54,472 nucleotides of DNA, taken from contig JAUNGE010000021.1 in the NCBI GenBank assembly GCA_030524675.1, positions 1-54,472 of the forward strand, written 5' to 3'. This DNA comes from a bacterium (GTDB lineage: Bacteria; Bacillota; Clostridia; Lachnospirales; Lachnospiraceae). The position numbers were made by a program, and so were the translations under genes. Positions 16,332 through 23,860 of the stretch are shown piece after piece. The notes beneath the pieces were generated by a model. It saw nothing but the letters and a program-made list of their open reading frames with translations. It was not told the origin of the DNA and ran no database searches. Numbering within the stretch: position 1 is the first letter of the stretch; each line of letters starts with the position of its first letter.

Positions 16332-17117
16332 TTACCATGGCCGATTTGATTTCTGCAGCTGATTCCAAAACTGCTGATTCAGAGCACACCACTCTTCTCT
16401 TTGCTCATCTGGCATGGAAGCAATACACTCCTTCTGCCGCTGCAGTTCCTCCTCAATAAACCTGCGAATAACCGGAATCTGTGGATTTCTGTCTTGTTCA
16501 TCACTCACTTTCTTCTTTTCCAGAAGTTCCTCGATTCCATCAGCAAGGTCTTTTGGTATCTCTGCCGCTTTTACCAGTTCTTCAAATAACACCGGCGGCG
16601 GGCAGTGATGTGCTTCTATATACTGGCATGCCAGCAAAGGACGCAGCGCATACAGATATTTTTTATATTTCACCTGCTGCTCCTGCAGATACTTCTCGAA
16701 GGTGCTTTTGGCAGTTCCATAATAATGATACGCCGCTGCTTTGGGAGAAAAATACGATTTTGCCGTCTCATAAATCTGCTCCCAGTCCCTGGTTGTCCTG
16801 TAGACAACCGAAGAATTGCTCCATTCAAAGAGTGTGGCATTGCTGCGGTGGAACTGCACCAGTGTCTTTTTCAAATCCCATCCATTGATGTCCAGCACAT
16901 CGTCCAACTGCCATTCAATCACATCCCGCATACCTTCCAGGCGCAGATAGTCTTCCTTTTTTCTCACATAGACAAAACGTACATCGTAATCGCTGTCTGG
17001 CGAGGCAAATCCCCAGGCACGGCTCCCAGACTCCACTGCATAAAGAATCCGTACTTCCTCTTTTTCTTCAATCTCCTTCAGTTTTTCCGCGATTTCTTTC
17101 TGTTTCTCCTCTGTCAT
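16332..17117 (-). CDS. RlaP-family nucleotidyltransferase
   Basis: A 261-residue protein with the clear family pattern ESGSRAWGFASPDSDYDVRFVY (about residues 29-50) containing the GS motif and DYD metal-binding acids. Further conserved blocks include NGWDLKKTLVQFHRSNATLFEWSNS and YKKYLYALRPLLACQYIE. RlaP proteins are encoded near RNA repair ligases in some bacteria; here there is no ligase. The ATG at 17117 overlaps the stop of the NhaC gene (ATGA), so the two are coupled; the frame also opens at 17132 without a good ribosome site. The protein probably transfers a nucleotide to an RNA or a protein, but nothing in the neighbourhood tells which. Confidence 0.82.
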   Translation of the reverse strand: MTEEKQKEIAEKLKEIEEKEEVRILYAVESGSRAWGFASPDSDYDVRFVYVRKKEDYLRLEGMRDVIEWQLDDVLDINGWDLKKTLVQFHRSNATLFEWSNSSVVYRTTRDWEQIYETAKSYFSPKAAAYHYYGTAKSTFEKYLQEQQVKYKKYLYALRPLLACQYIEAHHCPPPVLFEELVKAAEIPKDLADGIEELLEKKKVSDEQDRNPQIPVIRRFIEEELQRQKECIASMPDEQREEWCALNQQFWNQLQKSNRPW

Positions 17118-18493
17118 ACCTTTCTTCCCCATCCAGTGAGCACTGCCGCCAAAAATACTGCGAACAATACAAATCCATAAATGGTGCCGCCTGCCACCAC
17201 CACAGGGGACAATCCTGTCAGCGCAGCCCCGATAAATACGAAAACGCTCATAAATGGTATGATAGCCGGAAGGCTGTTCGCCGTTCCATCCAGAAGATTG
17301 GCACGTCTGTACGGATGAATGTTTTTGGCCGTTCCAATTTTATTTAAAATCGGTCCAAATGTCAAAATGGATGCGCTCGTGACGCCGCCGAGCAGAATGG
17401 TTGTCAGTGCAATTCCCGCCATACAGATCAGCTCTGCGCCTGTATCTGTCTGTGCCATTTTGCTGCTAAGTATCTTATCCGCAATCAGGTTCAACATTCC
17501 CGCATCGTTCAGCACTCCCATGATACCAAATACGGAGATAACCAGCGCACAGGTCGGAAGAATATTGTTGACACCATCAACCAGAAAACCGACTGCTGCG
17601 TTATTGGCCGCATCATTCGCAAACACTGCGTCAAATGTGAACAGCCCTGCTGCTAGGCCAACTGCCGTGCCGAGTCCCAGCCCCACGAGAATTCCCTCAT
17701 AGATATTTCTGGTTTTGGTAGATACCATTAACATCACCACGACCGGAATCAGCATAATCAGAGAAACCGGATTGGCAACTGCATCAATCTCTCCACCCTG
17801 ATAGATGCCTCCGCGCCCGCCGAAAATTCCAAATATCACAATCGTAATCAGGCCGGCAACTGCAGAATATTTCAGTCGGCTGGCCACAACGCCGCCGATA
17901 TCTGCCGGACGTCCATCTGGAAACTGCTGTGTGGAAGCAGAGGCAATCGTTGTGTCAGAAATTGGCGCCAGATTGTCTCCAAAAATAGCGCCGGACACGA
18001 TGCTGCCCGCCATAAACATCTCATTGGCCCCGAGAATCAGACCTGCCGGATAGAAAATCGGAAAAGCGATAAACATGGTTCCGATGGACGAACCTGTGGC
18101 CGTTGACACAATACATGTGGCGAGGAACGTAAATGCCACAAAAAGTCCTCCCTGGATTCCCATTGCGTTCGCCATCCATACAAAACCGCCGGACAGCCCA
18201 CAGGTCTTAATCAGCTGGCTGAACATTCCCACCAGAAGAAGAATCACCACTACAGAAACGGATGTAATCGAGGAAATTCCCTTTATTACACTGTCCCAGA
18301 AAGCCGTATAGCTGGTGCAGAACAGTCCTCCCACCAGCAGAGCCAGAAAGCCGCCTACTGCCAGCGCTTCCATATTAAATGCCTTAAACCCGATAAACAA
18401 AACGATGCAAAAGAACACATAAATCACTACGGGTACAAGGGAAAACAGAATTCCTCCCCTAAATGTCAGTTTATTTTCTTCTTTCTGTTTCAT
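17114..18493 (-). CDS. NhaC-family Na+/H+ antiporter-like transporter
   Basis: A 459-residue membrane protein with about eleven or twelve hydrophobic segments. The family's conserved region is seen as GSSIGTMFIAFPIFYPAG near residue 135, GAIFGDNLAPISDTTIASAS near 170, and a second repeat unit with GGVTSASILTFGPILNKIG near 375. NhaC relatives exchange Na+ for H+, malate/lactate, or amino acids. GGAGG lies six bases before the ATG at 18493. It overlaps the RlaP-like gene downstream by four bases and follows the aldo/keto reductase gene by 166 bases that hold 13-base repeats. It may share the T-box-controlled transcript, in which case an amino-acid or amine substrate becomes more likely than simple Na+. 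Confidence 0.85.
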   Translation of the reverse strand: MKQKEENKLTFRGGILFSLVPVVIYVFFCIVLFIGFKAFNMEALAVGGFLALLVGGLFCTSYTAFWDSVIKGISSITSVSVVVILLLVGMFSQLIKTCGLSGGFVWMANAMGIQGGLFVAFTFLATCIVSTATGSSIGTMFIAFPIFYPAGLILGANEMFMAGSIVSGAIFGDNLAPISDTTIASASTQQFPDGRPADIGGVVASRLKYSAVAGLITIVIFGIFGGRGGIYQGGEIDAVANPVSLIMLIPVVVMLMVSTKTRNIYEGILVGLGLGTAVGLAAGLFTFDAVFANDAANNAAVGFLVDGVNNILPTCALVISVFGIMGVLNDAGMLNLIADKILSSKMAQTDTGAELICMAGIALTTILLGGVTSASILTFGPILNKIGTAKNIHPYRRANLLDGTANSLPAIIPFMSVFVFIGAALTGLSPVVVAGGTIYGFVLFAVFLAAVLTGWGRKV

Positions 18494-18558
18494 AACTTCC
18501 TCCATTCTGTGCAGATTCTGCGGCTGCCTTTGCAGCAGGAACTGCCCTCTTCTTATGC

Positions 18559-18652
18559 CTTGCTCTTGTGTCGTATTTTTTGTCTTGCTCTTATATCTTA
18601 CTCTTATGTCTTGCTCTTGTATCCTGCTTGCTCCTATATCTTGCTCTCACAA
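18559..18652. repeat. Degenerate 13-base tandem repeats
   Basis: Six copies of a CTTGCTCTTATAT-like unit (starts at 18559, 18584, 18597, 18610, 18627 and 18640), three of them directly abutting. They fill most of the gap between the aldo/keto reductase and NhaC genes. They have no spacer structure and are not CRISPR. Function unknown. Confidence 0.8.
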
Positions 18653-18659
18653 CTTATTT

Positions 18660-19727
18660 TTATGCTTTATTCAGATTCATTTTCATGATATTGCGATAGC
18701 GGGAGCCAGGCGTTCTCTCCAGAGTAAACGGCTCGCCTTCCGGCATCGGATACTGCGCGATGAAGGAACGGATACTTTCCATCTCCTCGTCTGTCATGTC
18801 AAATTCAGCAATTCTTGCATTGTCTTCCACATGCCTGCTGTTTCTGCATCCAACCATCGCAGCACCCACTCCAGGCTGATTCAGGATATACTTGGTCGCC
18901 ACATTGGAAATGCTCACCTGGTATTTATCTGCAATATCCTTCAACAGAAGAAGCAGTTTCTGGAATCCATCCCATCCGAGAGAATCCTCAATAATCTGTA
19001 AGTACTTCACATGCGATCTGGTCTCCGGCTCAAATTCACTGCGTTTTACGCCAATCCACCGCTCGGCCAGGAAACCTCCAGATAAAGTGCCATAGCAAAA
19101 ACTATAGACATCATGCTCTCTGGAATACTGCAAAAGTGCTCTCTCCGGCCATCTGTCAAATACAGAATACTGCGTCTGATTGGATACCACCGGAATGCCT
19201 GCATCTATCATCATTTTCAGGTGTTCCGTATCGAAATTGCACATTGCAATATTGCGGATTTTTCCTTTTTCCTGAAGCTTTACCAGGTCAAACGCAGTTT
19301 CCATCATGCCTGGCACTTCATAATCCCACCAGTGAAACTGCACCAGGTCCAGACAATCTCTGTGCATACGCATCAGACTGCGGTCTACCACTTTTTCTGT
19401 ATAGGCAAAATCCACCTGGTCCAAAATATTTAAATCTGGAACATATTTCGTGTGAATCTGAATATCGTCATGGGAATAATTTCCCATCGCCTTTAATTCA
19501 TTCACAAAACGGCCCAGGATTTCTTCCACGCCAGTGTAAATATCCGCACAGTCAAACGTAGTCAGCCCTCGCTCTTTGAGCATATGAAACGCTCTGATTG
19601 CATCGTCGATATCCAGCTGTCCCTTCAGGCAGTGCTCTGCAGAAAGCTGCCAGCAGCCATTGATGACGCGGCTGAAGGTATATCCGTTATCCAGTGTAAT
19701 CTTTGATGATGTGATTTTGTTAATCAT
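18660..19727 (-). CDS. Aldo/keto reductase
   Basis: A 355-residue NAD(P)H-dependent TIM-barrel oxidoreductase. The catalytic tetrad can be placed: Asp59 and Tyr64 in TTFDCADIYTG, Lys94 in IHTKYV, His132 in VQFHWWDYE. The C-terminal cofactor-binding stretch GAAMVGCRNSRHVEDNARI fits the family. AAGGAGGG lies eight bases before the ATG at 19727; the open frame upstream has no support. The start overlaps the end of the TIGR04076 gene by eight bases, so the two are coupled and probably work together. Substrate unknown. The T-box upstream suggests a link to amino-acid supply or an amino-acid-derived carbonyl compound. Confidence 0.87.
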   Translation of the reverse strand: MINKITSSKITLDNGYTFSRVINGCWQLSAEHCLKGQLDIDDAIRAFHMLKERGLTTFDCADIYTGVEEILGRFVNELKAMGNYSHDDIQIHTKYVPDLNILDQVDFAYTEKVVDRSLMRMHRDCLDLVQFHWWDYEVPGMMETAFDLVKLQEKGKIRNIAMCNFDTEHLKMMIDAGIPVVSNQTQYSVFDRWPERALLQYSREHDVYSFCYGTLSGGFLAERWIGVKRSEFEPETRSHVKYLQIIEDSLGWDGFQKLLLLLKDIADKYQVSISNVATKYILNQPGVGAAMVGCRNSRHVEDNARIAEFDMTDEEMESIRSFIAQYPMPEGEPFTLERTPGSRYRNIMKMNLNKA

Positions 19728-20091
19728 TGCTGTTTCCCTCCTTAGAATCTTCATAGTTCTCTTTATAGACAGGAACCACGGTGCAGTCCCCATGTTTTAG
19801 TATTCGTTTTCTGGTCCTTGTAATCTTAAATCTGGCCCCACAGTTTGGATCAGGGCAGGCAATCAGGCTGTCTGAGAGCATCCAGTCATTCTCATGCAGG
19901 GGACGCTGTTTGGCTGGCAACAGAGGCAGCAGAGCACTCAGCGCATACATGGAAAAAGAATGTGTCTGCGGAAACACGAGATTTTCTCCTTCCACAAGAA
20001 AGTAATCTCCCTCTCTGTGGCTGCACACCATCGGCTTTTCTGACGCGACCACTTCAACTTTCAAGTCATATAATGTAAAACTGTCATCCAT
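19720..20091 (-). CDS. TIGR04076-like small protein
   Basis: A 123-residue soluble protein of unknown function. It matches, from memory, the TIGR04076 pattern: VCSHREGDYFLVEGENL in the first third, a central YALSALLPLLP, and ACPDPNCGARFKITR near residue 85. The conserved cysteines suggest a metal or redox role, but no mechanism is known to me. AAGGAGA precedes the ATG. It is the first gene behind the T-box and overlaps the aldo/keto reductase gene, so it is the most direct target of T-box control. Confidence 0.65.
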   Translation of the reverse strand: MDDSFTLYDLKVEVVASEKPMVCSHREGDYFLVEGENLVFPQTHSFSMYALSALLPLLPAKQRPLHENDWMLSDSLIACPDPNCGARFKITRTRKRILKHGDCTVVPVYKENYEDSKEGNSND

Positions 20092-20211
20092 ACTTTTGCT
20101 CTCTCCTTGTCTCTCTTTATTCCTCGTATTACAAGGTAGTATTGTTTATAGTCCCTTTTTATTTTTCTGCACAGTTTCCTCGGCGCGGCGTGTGCATCCT
20201 GCTCGGAGAGC

Positions 20212-20258
20212 TTTTTTTATAATAGGAAACTCCGAAGGAGTTTCCTATTATAAAAAAA
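20212..20258. repeat. Perfect 22-bp inverted repeat with T and A tracts
   Basis: Two 22-base arms, each T7 (or A7) plus ATAATAGGAAACTCC or its complement, flank a three-base loop. The T-tract on the minus strand doubles as the U-run of the T-box terminator. Either strand could form a very stable hairpin. The form resembles a small mobile or dispersed palindromic element or a bidirectional terminator. Confidence 0.7.
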
Positions 20259-20520
20259 CCTGCCCTTGAACAATGCTCAAGGACAGGAAAATAAACCTGC
20301 GGTACCACCTTAATTGACATACAAACCATATGCCCACTCTCACGGAATGCCATCACATCCCTGACCTGCTAACGCTGGCCATGCGTCTCAACTAATAGGA
20401 AAATCCGTTCATCTCGCCCTCTGAGGCCCACTCGCTTTCACTGGCACCATCCGGATCACAGCCCCCCGGACTCTCTGAAGATCGTTTAAAAGCGCAACTT
20501 CCTCATCACTGGTTTACAGA
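20252..20520 (-). ncRNA. T-box riboswitch (tRNA-sensing leader)
   Basis: The invariant T-box AAGGTGGTACCGCAGG (complement at 20296-20311) is present. Stem I landmarks lie upstream on the minus strand: AGTGATGAGGA near 20505 and CAGAGAGTCCGG with GGATGGTG near 20440-20475. Stem III can be drawn just before the T-box (GGCATA../..TATGTC). The terminator is an 11-bp stem (20259-20287) followed by seven U. The UGGU tetrad predicts a tRNA with A at position 73. I could not fix the specifier: the loop after AAAGCG reads GAGTGGGCCTC, allowing several codons (TGG would need a G73 tRNA and so fits poorly; CTC or GCC would fit A73). The controlled genes are TIGR04076 and aldo/keto reductase, perhaps NhaC. 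Confidence 0.88.
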
Positions 20521-20521
20521 C

Positions 20522-20549
20522 ATTTTATCACGATTATTTGAAATGTCAA
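20522..20549 (-). promoter_or_regulatory. Promoter of the T-box leader
   Basis: Minus-strand TTGACA (20544-20549), 16 bases, TAAAAT (20522-20527), just before the T-box stem I. Confidence 0.65.
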
Positions 20550-20550
20550 C

Positions 20551-20592
20551 AAATTTTTATAATAAATAAGAAAAATTTTTATAATAAATAAG
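20551..20592. repeat. Direct repeat of about 20 bases upstream of the T-box promoter
   Basis: The AT-rich unit AATTTTTATAATAAATAAG occurs twice in tandem (20552-20570 and 20574-20592). It lies directly upstream of the -35 element and could act as an UP-like element or be a slippage duplication. Confidence 0.7.
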
Positions 20593-20631
20593 CAAAATAA
20601 AACCTCCATTTGAGCGAAAATTCGGTCAGAA

Positions 20632-21189
20632 TCAAAACAGCGAATCAAACAATTCCTGTGTCTCATCGCTCATCTTGCGGACATTGGAGCTGATAGAAAC
20701 CACCTTCGGACAGCCATTGGCGTCCAGCAACATGGGTCTTTGCTTCGCCTTTGTCGGTCCAAACAGCAGCTGCGGCAGCTTTTCCTTTGAAATCGGCCGC
20801 AGTTCGATGGAAGAGCCATGCGCGCCGACTGCTGCGGTCTCCGAGCAGCAGTTGAAAGGCCGCTGATGGCACTTGTGGGGTTTCATAGGAGTATCATAAT
20901 ACTCCCTCCAATCCATCCCTTCTGGTATCAATGCGCCGCATCGGTTCCCCAGCTCCCGAATCAGATACTCATACGCCGGTTCTATCTTCTCGACCGGCAG
21001 CCTTGCCGCCACACACAGCGTTCCGCCGCTCACAGTGACAGGATAGATGACATCTCCCTCTTTTACACTCTTTATAGAGGGCATTTTCGTGTGAATGCTG
21101 CCGAACACCACCATAATCGGTCCGCTGTCCTTCTCTTTTTTCAAATTTTTTATCTGTTCCTTCGGCCAATATGTAATAAATCCTGCCAT
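20632..21189 (-). CDS. Hypothetical protein, possible PUA/EVE-like fold
   Basis: A 185-residue soluble protein I do not recognise. The first half (FITYWPKEQIKNLK, GDVIYPVTVSGGTLCVAARLPVEKIEPA) has the rhythm of small-barrel PUA/EVE/ASCH-type nucleic-acid binding domains, but this is only a guess. The second half is rich in Cys and His (KPHKCHQRPFNCCSE), which might bind metal. GAGG precedes the ATG at 21189; an earlier ATG at 21243 overlaps the stop of the upstream gene (ATGA) and would add 18 residues. It is cotranscribed with the exported protein upstream. Confidence 0.5.
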   Translation of the reverse strand: MAGFITYWPKEQIKNLKKEKDSGPIMVVFGSIHTKMPSIKSVKEGDVIYPVTVSGGTLCVAARLPVEKIEPAYEYLIRELGNRCGALIPEGMDWREYYDTPMKPHKCHQRPFNCCSETAAVGAHGSSIELRPISKEKLPQLLFGPTKAKQRPMLLDANGCPKVVSISSNVRKMSDETQELFDSLF

Positions 21190-21239
21190 CTTTCCTCTTC
21201 CCCCAATCATTCTCAAAATTCTGCTGCTAATAGCTGAAC

Positions 21240-21920
21240 TCATTCCGTCACTACAACATAGCTGGCACTTCCGTAGAATCCTCTTTCATTCATTTTTTCC
21301 TCTGCCCATCCTGCCGTAATCTCATACACTCTTTCCGGTTTTATATGCACAACAAGGACCTCATCATATGCTTCACTGGAAAGAGCTTCTGCATCTGTAT
21401 TTCCCAGGTCTGTGACTGCATATTCTGTTACCACTATGTTGTCAGGCTTTTCTGTCATAGAAACGATATAAGAGGCAAAATCCAGATTGTTGTACTGCAC
21501 CAGTTTCAGTCTCTCTTTTTCTTTTGCCTCCTCCAGCGGAGCCAAACCGCAGGCAATGCCGCCTGCTATCTCATCTTTCTTGCCCGTGCTGTAATACCAT
21601 GAATAATTTCCGGACGCAGTCTCAAACTTATCATCTGTGCTGGAAAGAACATCTTTAAGGCAAAGCAGCGGTGGTTTTGTCAAGTTTCCGGATTCCAAAT
21701 TTTCGGATTCCAAATTTTCAGCGCTCTTTCCCAGCTTTCCTGCCAGAAAAATGCTGGTTGGCCCGTCGGCTCCTCCAATGATGCTGACTGCGCTCGCGTC
21801 ATCTTTCTTGGTCTCATTGATGTTCAGGCCCTGCTGCCGAATATAAGAAACACAGAGCACTGCCGCAGCAATCAAAATGCCCGCAGCCGCACTTAGTATC
21901 CATTTCTTTTTTCTGTTCAT
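21240..21920 (-). CDS. Exported/membrane-anchored protein with an OadB-like GGADGPT motif
   Basis: A 226-residue protein. An N-terminal hydrophobic segment (residues ~6-26, after MNRKKK) looks like a signal anchor. Next comes SIIGGADGPTSIFLAGK near residue 47, a peptide that closely matches the conserved segment of the beta subunit of Na+-pumping decarboxylases, although the rest of that large membrane protein is missing. The C-terminal half (DEVLVVHIKPERVYEITAGWAEEK) is probably an extracytoplasmic alpha/beta domain. GGAGGGG before 21920 supports this start over 21992. Function unknown. It overlaps or nearly abuts the downstream hypothetical gene. Confidence 0.55.
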   Translation of the reverse strand: MNRKKKWILSAAAGILIAAAVLCVSYIRQQGLNINETKKDDASAVSIIGGADGPTSIFLAGKLGKSAENLESENLESGNLTKPPLLCLKDVLSSTDDKFETASGNYSWYYSTGKKDEIAGGIACGLAPLEEAKEKERLKLVQYNNLDFASYIVSMTEKPDNIVVTEYAVTDLGNTDAEALSSEAYDEVLVVHIKPERVYEITAGWAEEKMNERGFYGSASYVVVTE

Positions 21921-22159
21921 ATTCTCCCCTCCAAATCGCCTGTCTGTATTTGTCTGTATCTCACATAGGGCGGCATAAGCATATAGAAACAACTCCAGCG
22001 TTCTGCTGCTTTGTTGTTTTTATTCCGTTATCTGTTCCTTTTTATTATATCAGATTTTCTCCTGCTTTTTTTTAATATTTGCTTACGATTCCCTTTACAA
22101 TAATACGCTGGTTTTTCTGGAAGTGATTACACTATCAGCCAGTCAGGTTATTCTCCCTC

Positions 22160-22618
22160 TTAATGTTCTGGTGTATATTCAAACGCAATGTCTCCTCTGA
22201 TATATTCATAATCTTCAAGTTTAATTTCTTTAAAACCATATTTTCTGTAAATGTGAAGTGCCGGCTTTAATTTACTGTTTGAAAGAATAAAAAGTTTCTT
22301 TGCACCATGGTCTAACGCCCATTTCATCGCCTGTTCAAATACCGCGCTTCCCGCCCCTTTATGCGGAACGTTTTTATTGGAACCAAGTTTACATATCTCC
22401 CATGTCGTGCCTTCCATCGGCATGGCCATACAGGTTGCCAGTGCTATGCCATCTTCAACAGCGAAGAATATCATAGCTCCTGCTCTCATTTCCTCATCAA
22501 TTTTTTCAAACGTTTCTCTGTCATGCTGCTCCAAAAATCCAAAATTTGAAACAATCCAGTCCGTATTGAAATCAATAAAATCCTGTCTGTACTTCTCTTC
22601 AAATGGTATCACTTTCAT
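22160..22618 (-). CDS. GNAT-family N-acetyltransferase
   Basis: A 152-residue acetyl-CoA-dependent acetyltransferase. The GNAT core is visible: FFAVEDGIALATCMAMPMEGTTWEICKLG (strands 2-4), VPHKGAGSAVFEQAMKWA (motif A, acetyl-CoA loop), and KLFILSNSKLKPALHIYRKYGFKEI (motif B). Two starts are likely: 22618, ten bases after GAGG, or 22627, which overlaps the MarR stop as ATGA. It forms a two-gene operon with the MarR regulator. Substrate unknown; such pairs often modify small molecules or antibiotics. Confidence 0.87.
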   Translation of the reverse strand: MKVIPFEEKYRQDFIDFNTDWIVSNFGFLEQHDRETFEKIDEEMRAGAMIFFAVEDGIALATCMAMPMEGTTWEICKLGSNKNVPHKGAGSAVFEQAMKWALDHGAKKLFILSNSKLKPALHIYRKYGFKEIKLEDYEYIRGDIAFEYTPEH

Positions 22619-22623
22619 ATGAC

Positions 22624-23061
22624 TCATTCCTCTTTTCCCAAAATTGAACGTATCGTGTTCAATGCACTGCACAGCGCATCGCACTCATCCGAGCATAATC
22701 CACTTACTTTTTCCCTTATTTGATGATTTGTCAGCTCAATCAATCTCTCTGTCTCCAGAATTCCTTTTTCAGTCAGCGTGATATATACTGCTCTTTTATC
22801 CTCTTCTGATTTATCTTTCTCTATCAGCCCATCTTTATAAAAACGTTTGATTATCCTGCTCAAATAACTTTTGTCTATGTGCAAAGCTTTTGTAATATCA
22901 CTTTGGATGCATGTCTTATATGTGCTGATTTCAAAAAGGATTCTGGTTTCCACTACCGAATATTCTGTATCAAGATAACCTGCGTCCAAAAATCCCATAT
23001 TTACCGTATAAAAACGGTTAAATTTTCTTATTTCACCGATTGTTTTATCATACACATCCAT
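22624..23061 (-). CDS. MarR-family transcriptional regulator
   Basis: A 145-residue winged-helix dimer. The DNA-binding core reads CIQSDITKALHIDKSYLSRIIKRFYKDGLIEK (about residues 50-82), followed by the wing DKRAVYITLTEKG. GGAGGG precedes the ATG at 23061. It almost certainly represses its own operon: two near-identical dyad halves bracket the promoter at 23105-23133. The overlapping acetyltransferase gene is the probable effector output. Confidence 0.9.
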   Translation of the reverse strand: MDVYDKTIGEIRKFNRFYTVNMGFLDAGYLDTEYSVVETRILFEISTYKTCIQSDITKALHIDKSYLSRIIKRFYKDGLIEKDKSEEDKRAVYITLTEKGILETERLIELTNHQIREKVSGLCSDECDALCSALNTIRSILGKEE

Positions 23062-23080
23062 ACTGCTTCTCCCTCCTCTC

Positions 23081-23138
23081 AATAGTTGATTTTGTCCACT
23101 TCTTAGTATAGTTTATTTAGTGGATATTGTCAACTATT
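23081..23138. promoter_or_regulatory. MarR operator pair around its own promoter
   Basis: AATAGTTGAttttGTCCACT (23081-23100) and AGTGGATATTGTCAACTATT (23119-23138) are inverted copies with about 16 of 20 positions matching. One covers the -35 and the other the transcription start, a layout expected of an autorepressor. Confidence 0.72.
23105..23133 (-). promoter_or_regulatory. Promoter of the marR-GNAT operon
   Basis: Minus-strand TTGACA (23128-23133), 17 bases, TATACT (23105-23110). Confidence 0.82.
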
Positions 23139-23204
23139 TTTCAAAGAAATTCTATCCATCACAACATTCCATTCCCACTTTGCTTGCAGGCACCACCGCA
23201 CACA

Positions 23205-23247
23205 AAAGCCCCCAGCCGTGTTGTCACTCTTCACAGCTAAGGGCTTT
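23205..23247 (-). terminator. Hairpin after the LURP-one gene
   Basis: AAAGCCC/GGGCTTT arms, extended by AGC/GCT, with short T-runs on either side. Probable terminator of the minus-strand gene ending at 23288. Confidence 0.55.
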
Positions 23248-23287
23248 CTTTCTAAGGATATTTATAGTCAATCACCATACCCTGCAT

Positions 23288-23758
23288 TTATTGTCTGGAG
23301 CACTTTTCCGCATCCACAGCGAGCACCAGCATCAGCGCACACAAAGCGTCTTTTGGGTCACGCACATCAATCACATAGGTATCCGTCCAATTAAACAGCT
23401 GTTTGGATATCTCAGCGACACACGTTCCCATCTGGTCTGCAATCGTGTAGTCCCATTCTATAAAATCGCCTTCCACATGCCATCCTTTGCAGTCAATGTT
23501 ATACTTTGGCTTTAAAAACGTAAATTCCTTGCTGATACATCCAATATAAGTTTCTCCCAAATACAGCTCAAATTTAGGAAGCCATGTCAAAACACGCTCC
23601 CGCACAGTACCGATTTCATTGCCGGAAGCGTCAAAAATTTTCAGGCAATGTCCCCATGAAAGCTGTCCTTTAACCACATATACGGTATTTCCCTGTTCAT
23701 CATAAATATCATAACTGTCAAACCATGAAAAGAAACGCTGCTTAAAAAGTAATTTCAA
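23288..23758 (-). CDS. LURP-one-related family protein
   Basis: A 156-residue beta-barrel-like protein of the LURP-one/YxjI (tubby-like fold) family. Seen: FKQRFFSWFDSYDIYDEQGN, KGQLSWGHCLKIFDASGNEIG and the closing WTDTYVIDVRDPKDALCALMLVLAVDAE, which is the buried hydrophobic helix typical of the fold. No enzyme activity is known for the family. The start is a TTG codon six or seven bases after GGAGGGG. Transcribed alone. Confidence 0.8.
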   Translation of the reverse strand: MKLLFKQRFFSWFDSYDIYDEQGNTVYVVKGQLSWGHCLKIFDASGNEIGTVRERVLTWLPKFELYLGETYIGCISKEFTFLKPKYNIDCKGWHVEGDFIEWDYTIADQMGTCVAEISKQLFNWTDTYVIDVRDPKDALCALMLVLAVDAEKCSRQ

Positions 23759-23860
23759 CTCTGTCCCCTCCTCTGCCTCATTCTATGCAGTCTTTATTAT
23801 ACCATCTTTTATGTATCCATCCTATGCCACAAGGCATCACTGCTATTGTCAGATTATCTT

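Noticed and set aside
18559-18652. Possible CRISPR array
   Set aside because: Units are 13 bases, degenerate, and mostly abut each other with no spacers; no cas genes are present.
20159-20356. Minus-strand 65-codon frame across the T-box
   Set aside because: It overlaps the T-box motif and terminator and has no ribosome site.
20400-20450. Tryptophan as the T-box specifier (TGG in the candidate loop)
   Set aside because: The UGGU tetrad needs A at tRNA position 73, while tRNA-Trp in Firmicutes normally has G; left unassigned.
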